This document shows positions 36,038 to 45,045 of a stretch of 64,000 bases of DNA, piece after piece. The stretch comes from Variovorax sp. J22G73 (GTDB taxonomy: Bacteria; Pseudomonadota; Gammaproteobacteria; Burkholderiales; Burkholderiaceae_C): the NCBI RefSeq assembly GCF_030317035.1, contig NZ_JASZYK010000002.1, forward strand, positions 1-64,000, in the 5' to 3' direction. The notes beneath the pieces were generated by a model that saw only the letters and a program-made list of their open reading frames with translations, did not search any database and was not told where the DNA came from. A program made the position numbers and the translations under genes. The stretch's first letter is position 1. Every line of letters starts with the position of its first letter.

Positions 36038-37639
36038 ATGGCACAGATCGGCAAGGCGCCCTGCGACGACACGCTGATCCTGCACGGCGTGCGCCCCGGC
36101 GACACCGGTTGCCCCCCCGCGTCCAAGCCCTGGGTGCTCGCCGCGGCCATCGTCGGCTCCAGCATGGCCTTCATCGACGGCACGGTGGTCAACGTGGCGC
36201 TGCCTGCCATCCAGGCCGACCTGCACGCCACCGCCTTCCAGGCGCAATGGGTGGTCGAGTCGTATGCCTTGCTGCTCGCGGCGCTGCTGCTGGTGGGCGG
36301 CGCGCTGGGCGACCACTACGGGCGGCGGCGCATCTTCGCGATCGGGGTCGGCATCTTCGCGTTGTCGTCGGTGGGCTGCGCGCTCGCGGGCAGCGTGCAC
36401 CAGCTGATCGCGGCGCGGGCGGTGCAGGGCGTTGGCGGGGCGATGCTGGTGCCGGGCAGCCTGGCGCTCATCAGCGCTTCGTTTCCCGAGAAAGAGCGGG
36501 GCAAGGCCATCGGCACCTGGTCGGGCTTCAGCGGCATCACGGCCGCGGTGGGGCCGGTGCTCGGCGGCTTCCTGGTCGATCACTTCTCGTGGACCTGGGC
36601 CTTTCTCATCAACGTGCCGATGGCGCTCGGCGTGCTGTGGATCGTGTGGCGGCACGTGCCCGAGAGCCGGGGCGCCTCGGCCGGCGGCGGGCTCGACGGG
36701 TGGGGCGCGCTCCTGGCCACGGCCGGTCTCGGCGGCATCGTCTACGCCTTCATCGAGGGGCCTACGCAGGGCTGGCGCGCGCCGGCGGTGCTCGCGGCAC
36801 TGGCCATCGGCGTGGCGGGCAGCGTGGGCTTCTTCGCCGCCGAGCGCAAGGTGCGCTCGCCCATGCTGCCGCTGGCGCTGCTGCGCATCGGCAACTTCAG
36901 CGGCGCCAACTTGCTGACGCTGCTGCTGTACGCGGCGCTGGGCGGCGCGCTGTACTTTCTGCCGCTCAACCTGATCCAGGTGCAGGGCTACTCGGCCACG
37001 GTGGCGGGCGCGGCGCTGCTGCCTTTCATCTTCACCATGTTCACGCTCTCGGGCTGGGCGGGGCAGCTGGTCGACCGCTTCGGCCCGCGCATGCCGCTGG
37101 TGATCGGGCCGTCGATTGCCGCGGTGGGCTTCGCGCTGTTCGCGCTGCCGAGCGTGGGCGCGAGCTACTGGAGCGGGTTTTTTCCGGCGGTGGTGGTGCT
37201 GGGCTTCGGCATGACGGTGACGGTGGCGCCGCTCACCACCACCGTCATGAACGCGGTCGGCCCCGACCTCGCGGGCGTGGCCTCGGGCGTGAACAACGCG
37301 GTGTCGCGCGCGGCGGCGGTGTTGGCAATCGCGGTGTTCGGCGCGATCATGGCCTGGGCCTTCGACGCCGCGCTGGCCGGCCACCTGCGCGACATGGGCG
37401 CCTCCGCGCAGGTGTCGGCGTTCCTGGAGGGCGAGCGCAGCAAGCTGGCCGGCGCCGCGGTGCCGCCGGGGCTGGACGCCGCCACCGCCGCGGCCGTCAA
37501 GCGCGCGGTGGCCGAGTCGTTCGTGGCGGGCTTTCGCTGGGTGATGCTGGTGGGCGCGGCGCTGGCGGTGCTGAGTGCCGCGAGCGCGTGGCTGACGATC
37601 CGGGGTGGGCCCGCTGAAGGAAGCCCTGGCAAGACATAA
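36038..37639 (+). CDS. DHA2-family MFS drug transporter (EmrB/QacA-like)
   Basis: Drug:proton antiporter of 533 residues, 14-span type. TM1 motif IDGTVVNVALPAIQADL, loop motif GALGDHYGRRRIF, and a C-terminal extension before the last span (AFLEGERSKLAGAAVPPG). ATG 36038 follows a good ribosome site (AAGGAG, 7 bp), so the upstream in-frame codons are not used. It lies 11 bp upstream of the flavin monooxygenase, likely the same transcript. Confidence 0.88.
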   Translation: MAQIGKAPCDDTLILHGVRPGDTGCPPASKPWVLAAAIVGSSMAFIDGTVVNVALPAIQADLHATAFQAQWVVESYALLLAALLLVGGALGDHYGRRRIFAIGVGIFALSSVGCALAGSVHQLIAARAVQGVGGAMLVPGSLALISASFPEKERGKAIGTWSGFSGITAAVGPVLGGFLVDHFSWTWAFLINVPMALGVLWIVWRHVPESRGASAGGGLDGWGALLATAGLGGIVYAFIEGPTQGWRAPAVLAALAIGVAGSVGFFAAERKVRSPMLPLALLRIGNFSGANLLTLLLYAALGGALYFLPLNLIQVQGYSATVAGAALLPFIFTMFTLSGWAGQLVDRFGPRMPLVIGPSIAAVGFALFALPSVGASYWSGFFPAVVVLGFGMTVTVAPLTTTVMNAVGPDLAGVASGVNNAVSRAAAVLAIAVFGAIMAWAFDAALAGHLRDMGASAQVSAFLEGERSKLAGAAVPPGLDAATAAAVKRAVAESFVAGFRWVMLVGAALAVLSAASAWLTIRGGPAEGSPGKT

Positions 37640-37650
37640 GGAGCGTTCCC

Positions 37651-39144
37651 ATGTCGATGCAGCAGGAACAACATGTCGATGTGCTCATCGTCGGCGCCGG
37701 CCTCTCGGGCATCGGCGCGGCCTGCCACCTGCAGGCGAAATGCCCGCAGCGCAGCTACGCCATCCTCGAAGGGCGCGAGCGCAGCGGCGGCACCTGGGAC
37801 CTGTTTCGCTACCCGGGCGTGCGATCCGATTCCGACATGTACACGCTGGGCTACCGCTTTCGCCCGTGGACGCAACCCCAGTCGATCGCCGACGGCCCGG
37901 CCATCCTGAACTACCTGCGCGACACCGCCGCGCAGCACGGCATCGAGCGCCACATTCGCTTCAACCACCGCGTGGTGCGCGCCGCCTGGTCGACGCCCGA
38001 CGCCTGCTGGACGGTCGACGCCGAGCTCGGCCCCGAGCGGCTGCCGGTGCGCCTGCGCTGCAACTTTCTCTTCCTGTGCAGCGGCTACTTCCGCTACGAC
38101 GCGGGCTACACGCCCGCGTTCAAGGGCACGGCCGATTTCGGCGGGCGCATCGTGCATCCGCAGCAGTGGCCCGAAGGGCTCGACGTGAGCGGGCAGCGGG
38201 TGGTCGTCATCGGCAGCGGCGCCACCGCGATGACGCTGGTGCCCGCGCTCGCCGCCAGCGCGGCGCACGTCACGCTGCTGCAGCGCTCGCCGACCTACGT
38301 GGTGGCGCGGCCCGCCAAGGACGGGTTCGCCGGCGCGCTGCGGCGGGTGCTGCCGGCCCGGCTCGCCTACGGCGTCACGCGCTGGAAGAACGTGCTGCTG
38401 GGCATGTTCTTCTTCAAGCTGGCGCGCCGCCGGCCGGAGCGGGTGAAGCGGTTGATCGTCGGTGGCGTGCGCCACGCGATGGGGCCGGGCTACGACGTGG
38501 CCACGCATTTCACCCCGCGCTACAACCCGTGGGACCAGCGCGTGTGCCTGGTGCCCGACGGCGACCTGTTCGCCGCGCTGAAGTCGGGCCACGCGTCGAT
38601 GGTGACCGACCACATCGACACCTTCACGCCGGGCGGCATCCGGCTGCGGTCGGGCCGGGAGCTGCAGGCCGACCTCGTGGTCACGGCCACGGGGCTGGAA
38701 CTGGAGGTGCTGGGCGGCGTGCAGCTCGAGGTGGACGGCCACCGTGTCGACCCGGCCGCCACCTTCAACTACAAGGGAATGATGTTCAGCGACGTGCCCA
38801 ACCTGGCCTCCACCTTCGGCTACACCAACGCCTCGTGGACGCTGAAGAGCGACCTGACCTGCACCTACGTCTGCCGCCTGCTCGACCACATGCGCAAGCA
38901 CGGCTGGCGGCAGTGCACGCCGCGCAACGACGACCCCGCGCTGGCGCCGCAGCCGTGGCTGGATTTTTCCTCGGGCTATGTGACGCGCGCGGTCGGCAGG
39001 TTTCCGAAGCAGGGCTCGCGCACGCCGTGGCGCGTGCACCAGAACTACGCGCGGGACCTGCTGAGCCTGCGCTTCGGGGCGCTGGAAGACGGGGTGATGA
39101 AGTTCTCGAACCCGGGCCGTCCATCGAAGCCCTCCGAGGTCTAG
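37651..39144 (+). CDS. Flavin monooxygenase, Baeyer-Villiger type
   Basis: FAD/NADPH-dependent monooxygenase of 497 residues. The N-terminal FAD-binding motif is GAGLSGIGAACHL (15-27), and the second nucleotide motif is VIGSGATAMTL (186-196). Between them, FGGRIVHPQQWP (163-174) matches the Baeyer-Villiger fingerprint FxGxxxHxxxW(P/D). EGRERSGGTWDLFRYPGVRSDSD completes the family pattern. The enzyme class inserts oxygen next to ketones or oxidises sulfides. It sits 11 bp downstream of a drug pump, so it may modify the compound exported or act in xenobiotic breakdown. Confidence 0.9.
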   Translation: MSMQQEQHVDVLIVGAGLSGIGAACHLQAKCPQRSYAILEGRERSGGTWDLFRYPGVRSDSDMYTLGYRFRPWTQPQSIADGPAILNYLRDTAAQHGIERHIRFNHRVVRAAWSTPDACWTVDAELGPERLPVRLRCNFLFLCSGYFRYDAGYTPAFKGTADFGGRIVHPQQWPEGLDVSGQRVVVIGSGATAMTLVPALAASAAHVTLLQRSPTYVVARPAKDGFAGALRRVLPARLAYGVTRWKNVLLGMFFFKLARRRPERVKRLIVGGVRHAMGPGYDVATHFTPRYNPWDQRVCLVPDGDLFAALKSGHASMVTDHIDTFTPGGIRLRSGRELQADLVVTATGLELEVLGGVQLEVDGHRVDPAATFNYKGMMFSDVPNLASTFGYTNASWTLKSDLTCTYVCRLLDHMRKHGWRQCTPRNDDPALAPQPWLDFSSGYVTRAVGRFPKQGSRTPWRVHQNYARDLLSLRFGALEDGVMKFSNPGRPSKPSEV

Positions 39145-39148
39145 CCGG

Positions 39149-39700
39149 TCAGGTCGGCGCGCGTTCCGGCAGCAGCAGGGCGTCGAGCTCAGCCCACAGC
39201 GCATCGCACTGGCCCGCGCGGAACGCGGCGGCGCGAAAGGTCGGCTGCTCGCCGCGGTACGTATCCCACAGCGCGCGGTGCCCGTCGGCCACGCAGGCGC
39301 GCACGTTGGCCAGCCGGTCGGCCGCCTTCACCACCAGCGCGAGTTCTTCGTCCCCCGTCACCTGCGCCAGCGCCGCATAGGTCTTGGCCTTGCGCTCCTT
39401 GCGGTTGGTGCCGGGCGCGTCGGTCAGCAGCGACACGCAACGCGCGACCAGGTCGCCGAAGCGTTCCTGCACCTGCGAGACGGTGGCTTCGGTGTCTTCG
39501 ACCACGTCGTGCAGGTAGCCGATGACCTGCGCCGTCTCGCCGTAGGGCTGGAGGAGGGCGACGACGGCGTCCAGGTGAAAGACATAGGGGTGGATGCCGT
39601 ATTTCTGGTCGCCGTGCATCTGGACGGCGTAGGCGCGGGCAATCGTGGTTGCGGCGAGGGTCGCGGGCGTGGCGGATGTATCGGGTTTGGCAACGGTCAT
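39149..39700 (-). CDS. HD-domain phosphohydrolase, RelA/SpoT-hydrolase (MESH1)-like
   Basis: HD-domain protein of 183 residues, nearly all domain. Metal ligands are HPYVFHLDAVV (H near 37/42), the HD pair in YLHDVVEDT (~63), and a late Asp in VKAADRLANV (~128). The ED of VVEDT is typical of (p)ppGpp hydrolases such as SpoT and MESH1. There is no synthetase domain, so it would be a stand-alone small alarmone or nucleotide hydrolase. It converges with the monooxygenase (stops 4 bp apart). Confidence 0.82.
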   Translation of the reverse strand: MTVAKPDTSATPATLAATTIARAYAVQMHGDQKYGIHPYVFHLDAVVALLQPYGETAQVIGYLHDVVEDTEATVSQVQERFGDLVARCVSLLTDAPGTNRKERKAKTYAALAQVTGDEELALVVKAADRLANVRACVADGHRALWDTYRGEQPTFRAAAFRAGQCDALWAELDALLLPERAPT

Positions 39701-39806
39701 GCAGCTCCTGAAGCGTCTTTGGCCGGTTCATTCTGCGCCGGTCTTCGCGTTGCCGGCCTGGGCGGCTTTACCTCGTTTACGAAGGAAAACACCTACCGCG
39801 AGTGCA

Positions 39807-39835
39807 TTGCCGTCGTTCTTGTGTATCGATACAGT
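39807..39835 (+). promoter_or_regulatory. Candidate promoter with palindromic operator upstream of TRAP operon
   Basis: TTGCCG (39807-39812), a 17-bp spacer and TACAGT (39830-39835) resemble a sigma-70 promoter about 80 bp upstream of the TRAP binding-protein gene. A perfect 12-bp palindrome TGTATCGATACA (39822-39833), with the central CG common in LacI-family operators, covers the spacer and most of the -10. Repression by the LacI-type protein encoded two genes downstream is the simplest reading. Confidence 0.5.
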
Positions 39836-39913
39836 AAATCGTTGCACCAAGCGACCGAGCACGACCCGATCCACGAACAACAGATGGGCCACCGACCCAC
39901 AGGAGACAACACC

Positions 39914-40948
39914 ATGACCCCGATTTCACGCCGCAGGTTCGTCCAGTCATCGTCCGCCCTGTCGTTGGCCGCGGCCACGGCGGGCTTCTCGCCGCATGCG
40001 TTCGCGCAGCAGAAGACGGTGGCGCTGCGCCTGTCGTCCTCGCACGTGGCCGACCTCAATTCGTCGCACTTCGCGTGGTCGCAGCTGATGCAGGCCAACC
40101 TGAAGAAGGCGGTGGGCGAGCAGATTCGCATCGACTACTTTCCCAACAACCAGCTCGGCAAGGAAAGCGACGTGGTGCAGCAGGTAAAGGTGGGCTCCAT
40201 CGACATGATGCTCACGGGCTCGTCGATCTGGGCGACCGTCACGCCGCAGCTGGGCATGCTCGACCTGGGCTACCTGTTCGACAGCTACGACCACGTGTCG
40301 CGCGCGGTGGAGGCGGGCGTGGGCCCCAAGCTGAACGACATGCTGGTGAAGAGCACAGGCTGCCAGATCATCACCTGGGGCGCGCACTACGGCGCGCGCA
40401 ACGTGTACACCAAGCAGCCGGTGAAGTCGCTGGCCGACATCAAGAATGTCAAGCTGCGGGTGCTGCCCACGCCGGCCTTCATCGAGACCTTCAAGATCAT
40501 GGGCGCCATCCCCACGCCCATTTCCTTCGGGGAGCTCTACATGGCGGCGCAAACCGGGGTGGTCGACGGCTTCGAGCACGACGCGGGCACGGTGCTGGCC
40601 AACAAGCTCAACGAGGTGGTCAGGCACTGCTGGATGACCGAGCACCTGTTCAGCCCCATGGTCTGCGTGGCCGGCAAGCGCGCGATGGACCGCGTGCCCG
40701 CCGCGCTGCGCCCGGCGTTCCTGCAGGCCGCGGCCGACTCCACGCTGCAGCAACGCCAGATCGGCAACGAGCGCACGCAGCAGGTGGTCGAGGAGCTGAA
40801 GAAGCTGGGCATCGGCTTCACGCCCATGGCGAAGAACGAGCGCGACCTTGTCCGCAAGGAAATGGAGGCCAAGCTCTGGGCCGGCTTCGCCAAGCAGTAC
40901 CCGGAGACCGGGCCGCTGTTCGCCACCATCAACGCGGCGCGGGCCTGA
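39914..40948 (+). CDS. TRAP transporter substrate-binding protein (DctP family)
   Basis: Periplasmic binding protein of 344 residues with a twin-arginine signal (SRRRFVQ, then a hydrophobic stretch ending AFAQ near residue 32). The DctP fold is seen in FPNNQLGKESDVVQQVKVGS, SIWATVTPQLGMLDL and ELYMAAQTGVVDGFEHD. It captures an organic acid for the fused permease encoded 6 bp downstream. Downstream hydroxyacid dehydrogenase and lactonase-like genes suggest a sugar acid, hydroxy acid or aromatic ring-cleavage acid. ATG 39914 follows AGGAGA. Confidence 0.92.
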   Translation: MTPISRRRFVQSSSALSLAAATAGFSPHAFAQQKTVALRLSSSHVADLNSSHFAWSQLMQANLKKAVGEQIRIDYFPNNQLGKESDVVQQVKVGSIDMMLTGSSIWATVTPQLGMLDLGYLFDSYDHVSRAVEAGVGPKLNDMLVKSTGCQIITWGAHYGARNVYTKQPVKSLADIKNVKLRVLPTPAFIETFKIMGAIPTPISFGELYMAAQTGVVDGFEHDAGTVLANKLNEVVRHCWMTEHLFSPMVCVAGKRAMDRVPAALRPAFLQAAADSTLQQRQIGNERTQQVVEELKKLGIGFTPMAKNERDLVRKEMEAKLWAGFAKQYPETGPLFATINAARA

Positions 40949-40954
40949 GCGGCC

Positions 40955-42853
40955 ATGTCGAGCATTTCGCTTCCCGTGCAACCGCTGCTGCCGCTGGAAC
41001 AGGCCACCGGCTTCGACGCCAGCCACGCCACCGGCCGCTGGCTCGCCTGGCTGATGCGCATGACCGAGTACGTGGCCGGCGCCGTGCTGGCGGTGGACGT
41101 GGTGGTCGTGTTCGTCTCGGTGATCTTTCGCTACTTTCTCCACGACCCCTTCGACTGGGCCGAGGAGGTGGCGCGCGCGCTGATGGTGATCCAGGTGTTC
41201 TTCGGCGCGGCCACGGTGCTCGCGCGCAGCCAGCACGTGGGCGTGGACCTGTTCCGCGGCATGCTGCCGGCGCGCTGGCAGCCGGCGCTCATCCAGCTGG
41301 GCAGCTGGATCATCGTGGGCGTGTCGGGCAGCCTCTTTGCCTCGTCGTGCGAGCTGCTGGTCGACTCTTACAACATGACCACCTCCATCGGCCTGCCGCA
41401 GTGGATCTACGTGTACCCGGTGGCCATCGGCAGCCTGTTCATGACGCTGTTCGGCCTGGCCAACGCGGTGAACGGGCCGCGGCGGATGGTGTGGGGCACG
41501 CTGGGCGCGGTGGTGGTGGCAACGGCCGCGGTGGTCGCCTGGAACACCTTGAACAGCGAGCACGCCATACCGCCCTGGGCGCTGCTCACGGCCGGCTTCT
41601 TCGGCGGCATGGCGCTGGGCATGCCCATTGCCTTCGTGCTGGCGCTGTCGTCGCTGGTGTTCTTCATGGCCGACCCGTCGTTGCCGATGCTGGTGTATTC
41701 GCAGCAGGTGATGGCGGGCACCGACCACTACGTGCTGCTGGCCATTCCGTTCTTCGTGCTGGCGGGCCTGCTGATGGAGGCCAACGGCATGTCGTCGCGG
41801 CTCATCGAGCTGCTGCTGCGCATGTTCGGGCGGCTGCGCGGCGGGCTGGGGCTCATCACCATCACGGCCACGGCCTTCTTCTCGGGCGTGTCGGGCTCCA
41901 AGCTGGCCGACATCGCGGCGGTGGGCGGCATCATCATGCCGGCCGTGCGCAAGACCCGGCAGGACCCGAACGAGACCGCCGGCCTGCTGGCCTGCACCGC
42001 GGTGATGGCCGAGACCATTCCGCCCTGCATCAACATGATCATCATGGGCTTCGTGGCCAACATCTCGATCGCCGGGCTGTTCATGGCGGGGCTGGTGCCG
42101 GCGGTGGTGATGGCGGTGTCGCTGGCGGCGGTGACGATCTACGTGGGCACCAAGATCAACCCCGACGAGGCCTTCGACGTGCGCACGCCCACCTTCCGCC
42201 TGCTGGGCGGCGCGCTGGTGGCGCTGGTGATGGTGGCCATGATCGGCAAGGGCGTGACCTCGGGCATCGCGACCTCGACCGAGGTGTCTTCCTTCGCCGT
42301 GGTGTACGCGCTGGTGGTGGGGTGGCTGGCGTTTCGCGAACTCACCGTGAAGTCGGTGGCGCGGCTCTTCGTGCGCTCGGCGTCGATGGCGGGCGGCATC
42401 CTGTTCATCGTGGCGGCGGCGTCCAGCCTGTCGTTCGCGCTCACGATCCAGCAGATCCCGCAGTACCTGTCGGAGTTCATGGTGGGCTTTGCGCACTCGT
42501 ACGGCAGCACCATGTTCGTGATGCTGTCGGTGCTCATCATGATCGTGTTCGGCGCCATCCTGGAGGGGGCGCCGGCGCTCATCATCTTCGGGCCGCTGCT
42601 GACACCCATCGCGTCGCAGCTGGGGGTCAATCCGCTGCACTTCGGCACGGTCATGGTCATTGCCATGGGCTTCGGGCTGTTCGCGCCGCCGGTCGGCCTG
42701 GGCCTGTTCGCTACCTGCGCCATCACCGGCACGCAGGTGAAGGACGTGGCGCGGCCGATGATGAAATACCTGGCCGTGTTGTTCGTTACCCTTGTGCTGC
42801 TCGTGCTGGTGCCGGCGTTTTCCACATGGCTGCCGACGCGCATGGGCATGTGA
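40955..42853 (+). CDS. TRAP transporter fused permease (DctQ-DctM)
   Basis: Single 632-residue protein that joins the small (DctQ) and large (DctM) TRAP membrane subunits, normally two genes. Residues ~35-190 form the four-span DctQ part (FRYFLHDPFDWAEEVARAL). Residues ~205-632 form the DctM part with GMPIAFVLALSSLVFF, FFSGVSGSKLADIAAVGGI and LEGAPALIIFGPLLTPIA. It is a sodium-coupled secondary importer. An extra segment between them (~170-200) probably adds a connecting span so that both parts keep their topology. Confidence 0.93.
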   Translation: MSSISLPVQPLLPLEQATGFDASHATGRWLAWLMRMTEYVAGAVLAVDVVVVFVSVIFRYFLHDPFDWAEEVARALMVIQVFFGAATVLARSQHVGVDLFRGMLPARWQPALIQLGSWIIVGVSGSLFASSCELLVDSYNMTTSIGLPQWIYVYPVAIGSLFMTLFGLANAVNGPRRMVWGTLGAVVVATAAVVAWNTLNSEHAIPPWALLTAGFFGGMALGMPIAFVLALSSLVFFMADPSLPMLVYSQQVMAGTDHYVLLAIPFFVLAGLLMEANGMSSRLIELLLRMFGRLRGGLGLITITATAFFSGVSGSKLADIAAVGGIIMPAVRKTRQDPNETAGLLACTAVMAETIPPCINMIIMGFVANISIAGLFMAGLVPAVVMAVSLAAVTIYVGTKINPDEAFDVRTPTFRLLGGALVALVMVAMIGKGVTSGIATSTEVSSFAVVYALVVGWLAFRELTVKSVARLFVRSASMAGGILFIVAAASSLSFALTIQQIPQYLSEFMVGFAHSYGSTMFVMLSVLIMIVFGAILEGAPALIIFGPLLTPIASQLGVNPLHFGTVMVIAMGFGLFAPPVGLGLFATCAITGTQVKDVARPMMKYLAVLFVTLVLLVLVPAFSTWLPTRMGM

Positions 42854-42886
42854 GCACACAACAGAGAGACGAACAGGAAGGATGCC

Positions 42887-43933
42887 GTGAGCAGAATCAG
42901 CGATGTAGCCCAGCGGGCGGGCGTTTCCACCAGCACCGTGTCGAACGTGCTGAACGGCCGCAGCGACCGCATGGCCAAGGAGACGCTGGAGCGTGTCGAG
43001 ACCGCCATCCGCGAGCTGAAGTACCGGCCCAACACCTCGGCGCGGCAACTGAAGACGGGGCACACGCCGCTCATCGGCCTGCTGGTGCCGTCGATGGCCA
43101 ACCCGATGTACGGCTTCATCGCGCGCGAGGTGGAAACGCTGGCGCAGGAGCGCTACGGCTTTCGCATCATGATCGGCAACACCTACCGCGACGCCGCCAA
43201 GGAGGCGCACTTCTTCGAAGACCTGATGGCCCACGGCGTGCGCGGCGTGATCATCATCTCGTCGCTGGTCGACGAGCAGCATGTGGAGGCCGCGGCCGAG
43301 CGCGGGCTGGTGGTGGTGAGCTACGACCGTCGGGCCACGCCCGATGCGTCGGGCGCATCGGTGATCGACCACGTGACGGTCGACAGCTTCGAGTCGTCGC
43401 GCATCGCCACGCAGCATCTCATCGCGCAAGGGCACCGGCGGCTGGCCTTCGTCACGCCTTCGGGCCGCACCATGAGCCGCAACGAGAAGATCGCGGGCTT
43501 TCTCGCCGCGGCGAAGGCGGCGGGCCTCGAAGCCAGCGCGCAGGTGGTCGAGGGCCTGCCGGTCGACGAGTACGGCGACTCGATGATGAGCGAGCTGGGC
43601 CGCATGCAGGCCGGCCTGATCGCCCGGCGCGAGCAACGCCCCACCGGCGTGATCGGCGTGAACGACCTGCTGGCCTTCGGGCTGATGGCGGGGTTTCGGG
43701 ACGCGGGGCTGTCGGTGCCGCAGGACGTGTCGGTCATCGGCATCGACAACGTGTTCCTGTCCACGCTGATGCACCCGGCCATGACCTCGGTGCGCGTGCC
43801 CGTGCCCGAGATGGCGCAGGTGATGGTCGAGCGCGTGATGAGCCGCCTGGCCGATCCGTCGATCGCCACGCAGGAGTTCGTCTTCGCGCCCACGCTGGTG
43901 GCGCGCGAGTCGGTGGCGCCGCCGCGCGACTGA
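42887..43933 (+). CDS. LacI-family transcriptional regulator
   Basis: LacI/GalR regulator of 348 residues. The start is GTG 42887; the nearby ATG at 42882 is out of frame and no ATG fits the HTH. The N-terminal HTH is RISDVAQRAGVSTSTVSNVL, followed by the hinge region and a periplasmic-binding-like effector domain (FVTPSGRTMSRNEKIAGF, GVIGVNDLLAFGLMAGF). It lies inside the TRAP catabolic operon, so it probably controls it; the palindrome at 39822-39833 is the candidate operator. Confidence 0.92.
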   Translation: MSRISDVAQRAGVSTSTVSNVLNGRSDRMAKETLERVETAIRELKYRPNTSARQLKTGHTPLIGLLVPSMANPMYGFIAREVETLAQERYGFRIMIGNTYRDAAKEAHFFEDLMAHGVRGVIIISSLVDEQHVEAAAERGLVVVSYDRRATPDASGASVIDHVTVDSFESSRIATQHLIAQGHRRLAFVTPSGRTMSRNEKIAGFLAAAKAAGLEASAQVVEGLPVDEYGDSMMSELGRMQAGLIARREQRPTGVIGVNDLLAFGLMAGFRDAGLSVPQDVSVIGIDNVFLSTLMHPAMTSVRVPVPEMAQVMVERVMSRLADPSIATQEFVFAPTLVARESVAPPRD

Positions 43934-43973
43934 CGCAACGCTTCCTTGTTTCCATATTTCGTTCATTTCCTTC

Positions 43974-44984
43974 ATGACCACGGTTTTCGTCAGCCATCCG
44001 CAAAGCAAGCTCGCCCACTACTTCGGAGACCGCGCCATCGCCGCCTTGCGCGCCAGCGCCCAGGTGAGCGACGTGCGCTTCAACCCGACGGACACCGACC
44101 TGTCTTCGCGCGAGTTCGCCGAGCTGGCGCAGGGCTGCGACGCCATCGTGTCGTACCGGCAGACGGTGGGCGACGAGGCGCTGTTCTCGGCGCTGCCGCA
44201 GCTCAAGGCTTTCGTGCGCTGCGCCATCGACATCCGCAACATCGACCTGGCCTCGGCCAGCCGCCACGGCGTGCTGGTGACGCAGGCCAGCGCGGGCTTC
44301 ATCGCCTCGGTGGCGGAGTGGATCGTGGGCGTGATGATCGACCTGGGCCGCCACGTGAGCGCCTCGGCCGAGGGCTATCACGCGGGCCGCCACGTGGTGC
44401 CGGTGATGGGGCGCGAGCTGCGCGGCAGCACGCTGGGCGTGATCGGCTACGGGCAGATCAGCCGCTACCTGTGCGACATCGCGCTGGCGCTGGGCATGCG
44501 CGTGGTGGTGCACGACCCGTTCACGCGCACCGGGCGCGCCGAGCTGGCCGAGACCGGGCTCGATGCGCTGCTCGCGCAATCGGATTTCGTGGTGTGCCTG
44601 GCCGCCGCCACCGAGGCGACCGAAAACCTGATGAACGCGCGCGCCTTCGCCGCCATGCAGCCGCACGCCTTCTTCGTGAATGCCGCGCGCGGCAACCTGG
44701 TGGACGAAGACGCGCTGCTCGCCGCGCTGGACGCCGGCACCATCGCTGGCTGCGCGCTCGACGTGGGCCGCGCGCCCGACCAGATGCCGTCGCCGCGCGT
44801 CGCGGCGCACGCGCGCGTCATCGCCACGCCGCACATCGGCGGGCTCACGCCGCCCGCCGTGGAGCACCAGGCGATGGAAACCGTGTCGCAACTGGCCGAG
44901 ATCTTCCAGGGCAGGGCGCCGAAGGGCGCGGTGAACGCGGCCGAGGCGTACCGCTGGCGGCAGGCCTTCGGCGGGACTGCCTGA
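43974..44984 (+). CDS. D-isomer-specific 2-hydroxyacid dehydrogenase family protein
   Basis: NAD-binding dehydrogenase of 336 residues. The Rossmann motif GVIGYGQISRYLCDI is at ~158, and NAARGNLVDEDALL supplies the catalytic Arg. PHIGGLT supplies the catalytic His. The usual catalytic Glu of the DVFxxEP motif is missing: the sequence reads DVGRAPDQMPSP. It may therefore act on an unusual substrate or be catalytically altered. No Shine-Dalgarno-like purine run is seen upstream of ATG 43974 (pyrimidine-rich leader). It sits in the TRAP operon and presumably acts on the imported acid. Confidence 0.87.
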   Translation: MTTVFVSHPQSKLAHYFGDRAIAALRASAQVSDVRFNPTDTDLSSREFAELAQGCDAIVSYRQTVGDEALFSALPQLKAFVRCAIDIRNIDLASASRHGVLVTQASAGFIASVAEWIVGVMIDLGRHVSASAEGYHAGRHVVPVMGRELRGSTLGVIGYGQISRYLCDIALALGMRVVVHDPFTRTGRAELAETGLDALLAQSDFVVCLAAATEATENLMNARAFAAMQPHAFFVNAARGNLVDEDALLAALDAGTIAGCALDVGRAPDQMPSPRVAAHARVIATPHIGGLTPPAVEHQAMETVSQLAEIFQGRAPKGAVNAAEAYRWRQAFGGTA

Positions 44985-45045
44985 ATTTCTCGATCTCCTT
45001 CACGCCCACCCCAAGAACTCTTCACGAACTCCTCACGAAGCCCCC

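Noticed and set aside
39947..44008. Very long open frame on the minus strand
   Set aside because: It lies antisense to the TRAP, LacI and dehydrogenase genes, is composed of His/Arg/Ala-rich nonsense typical of GC-rich shadow frames, and has no recognisable domain.
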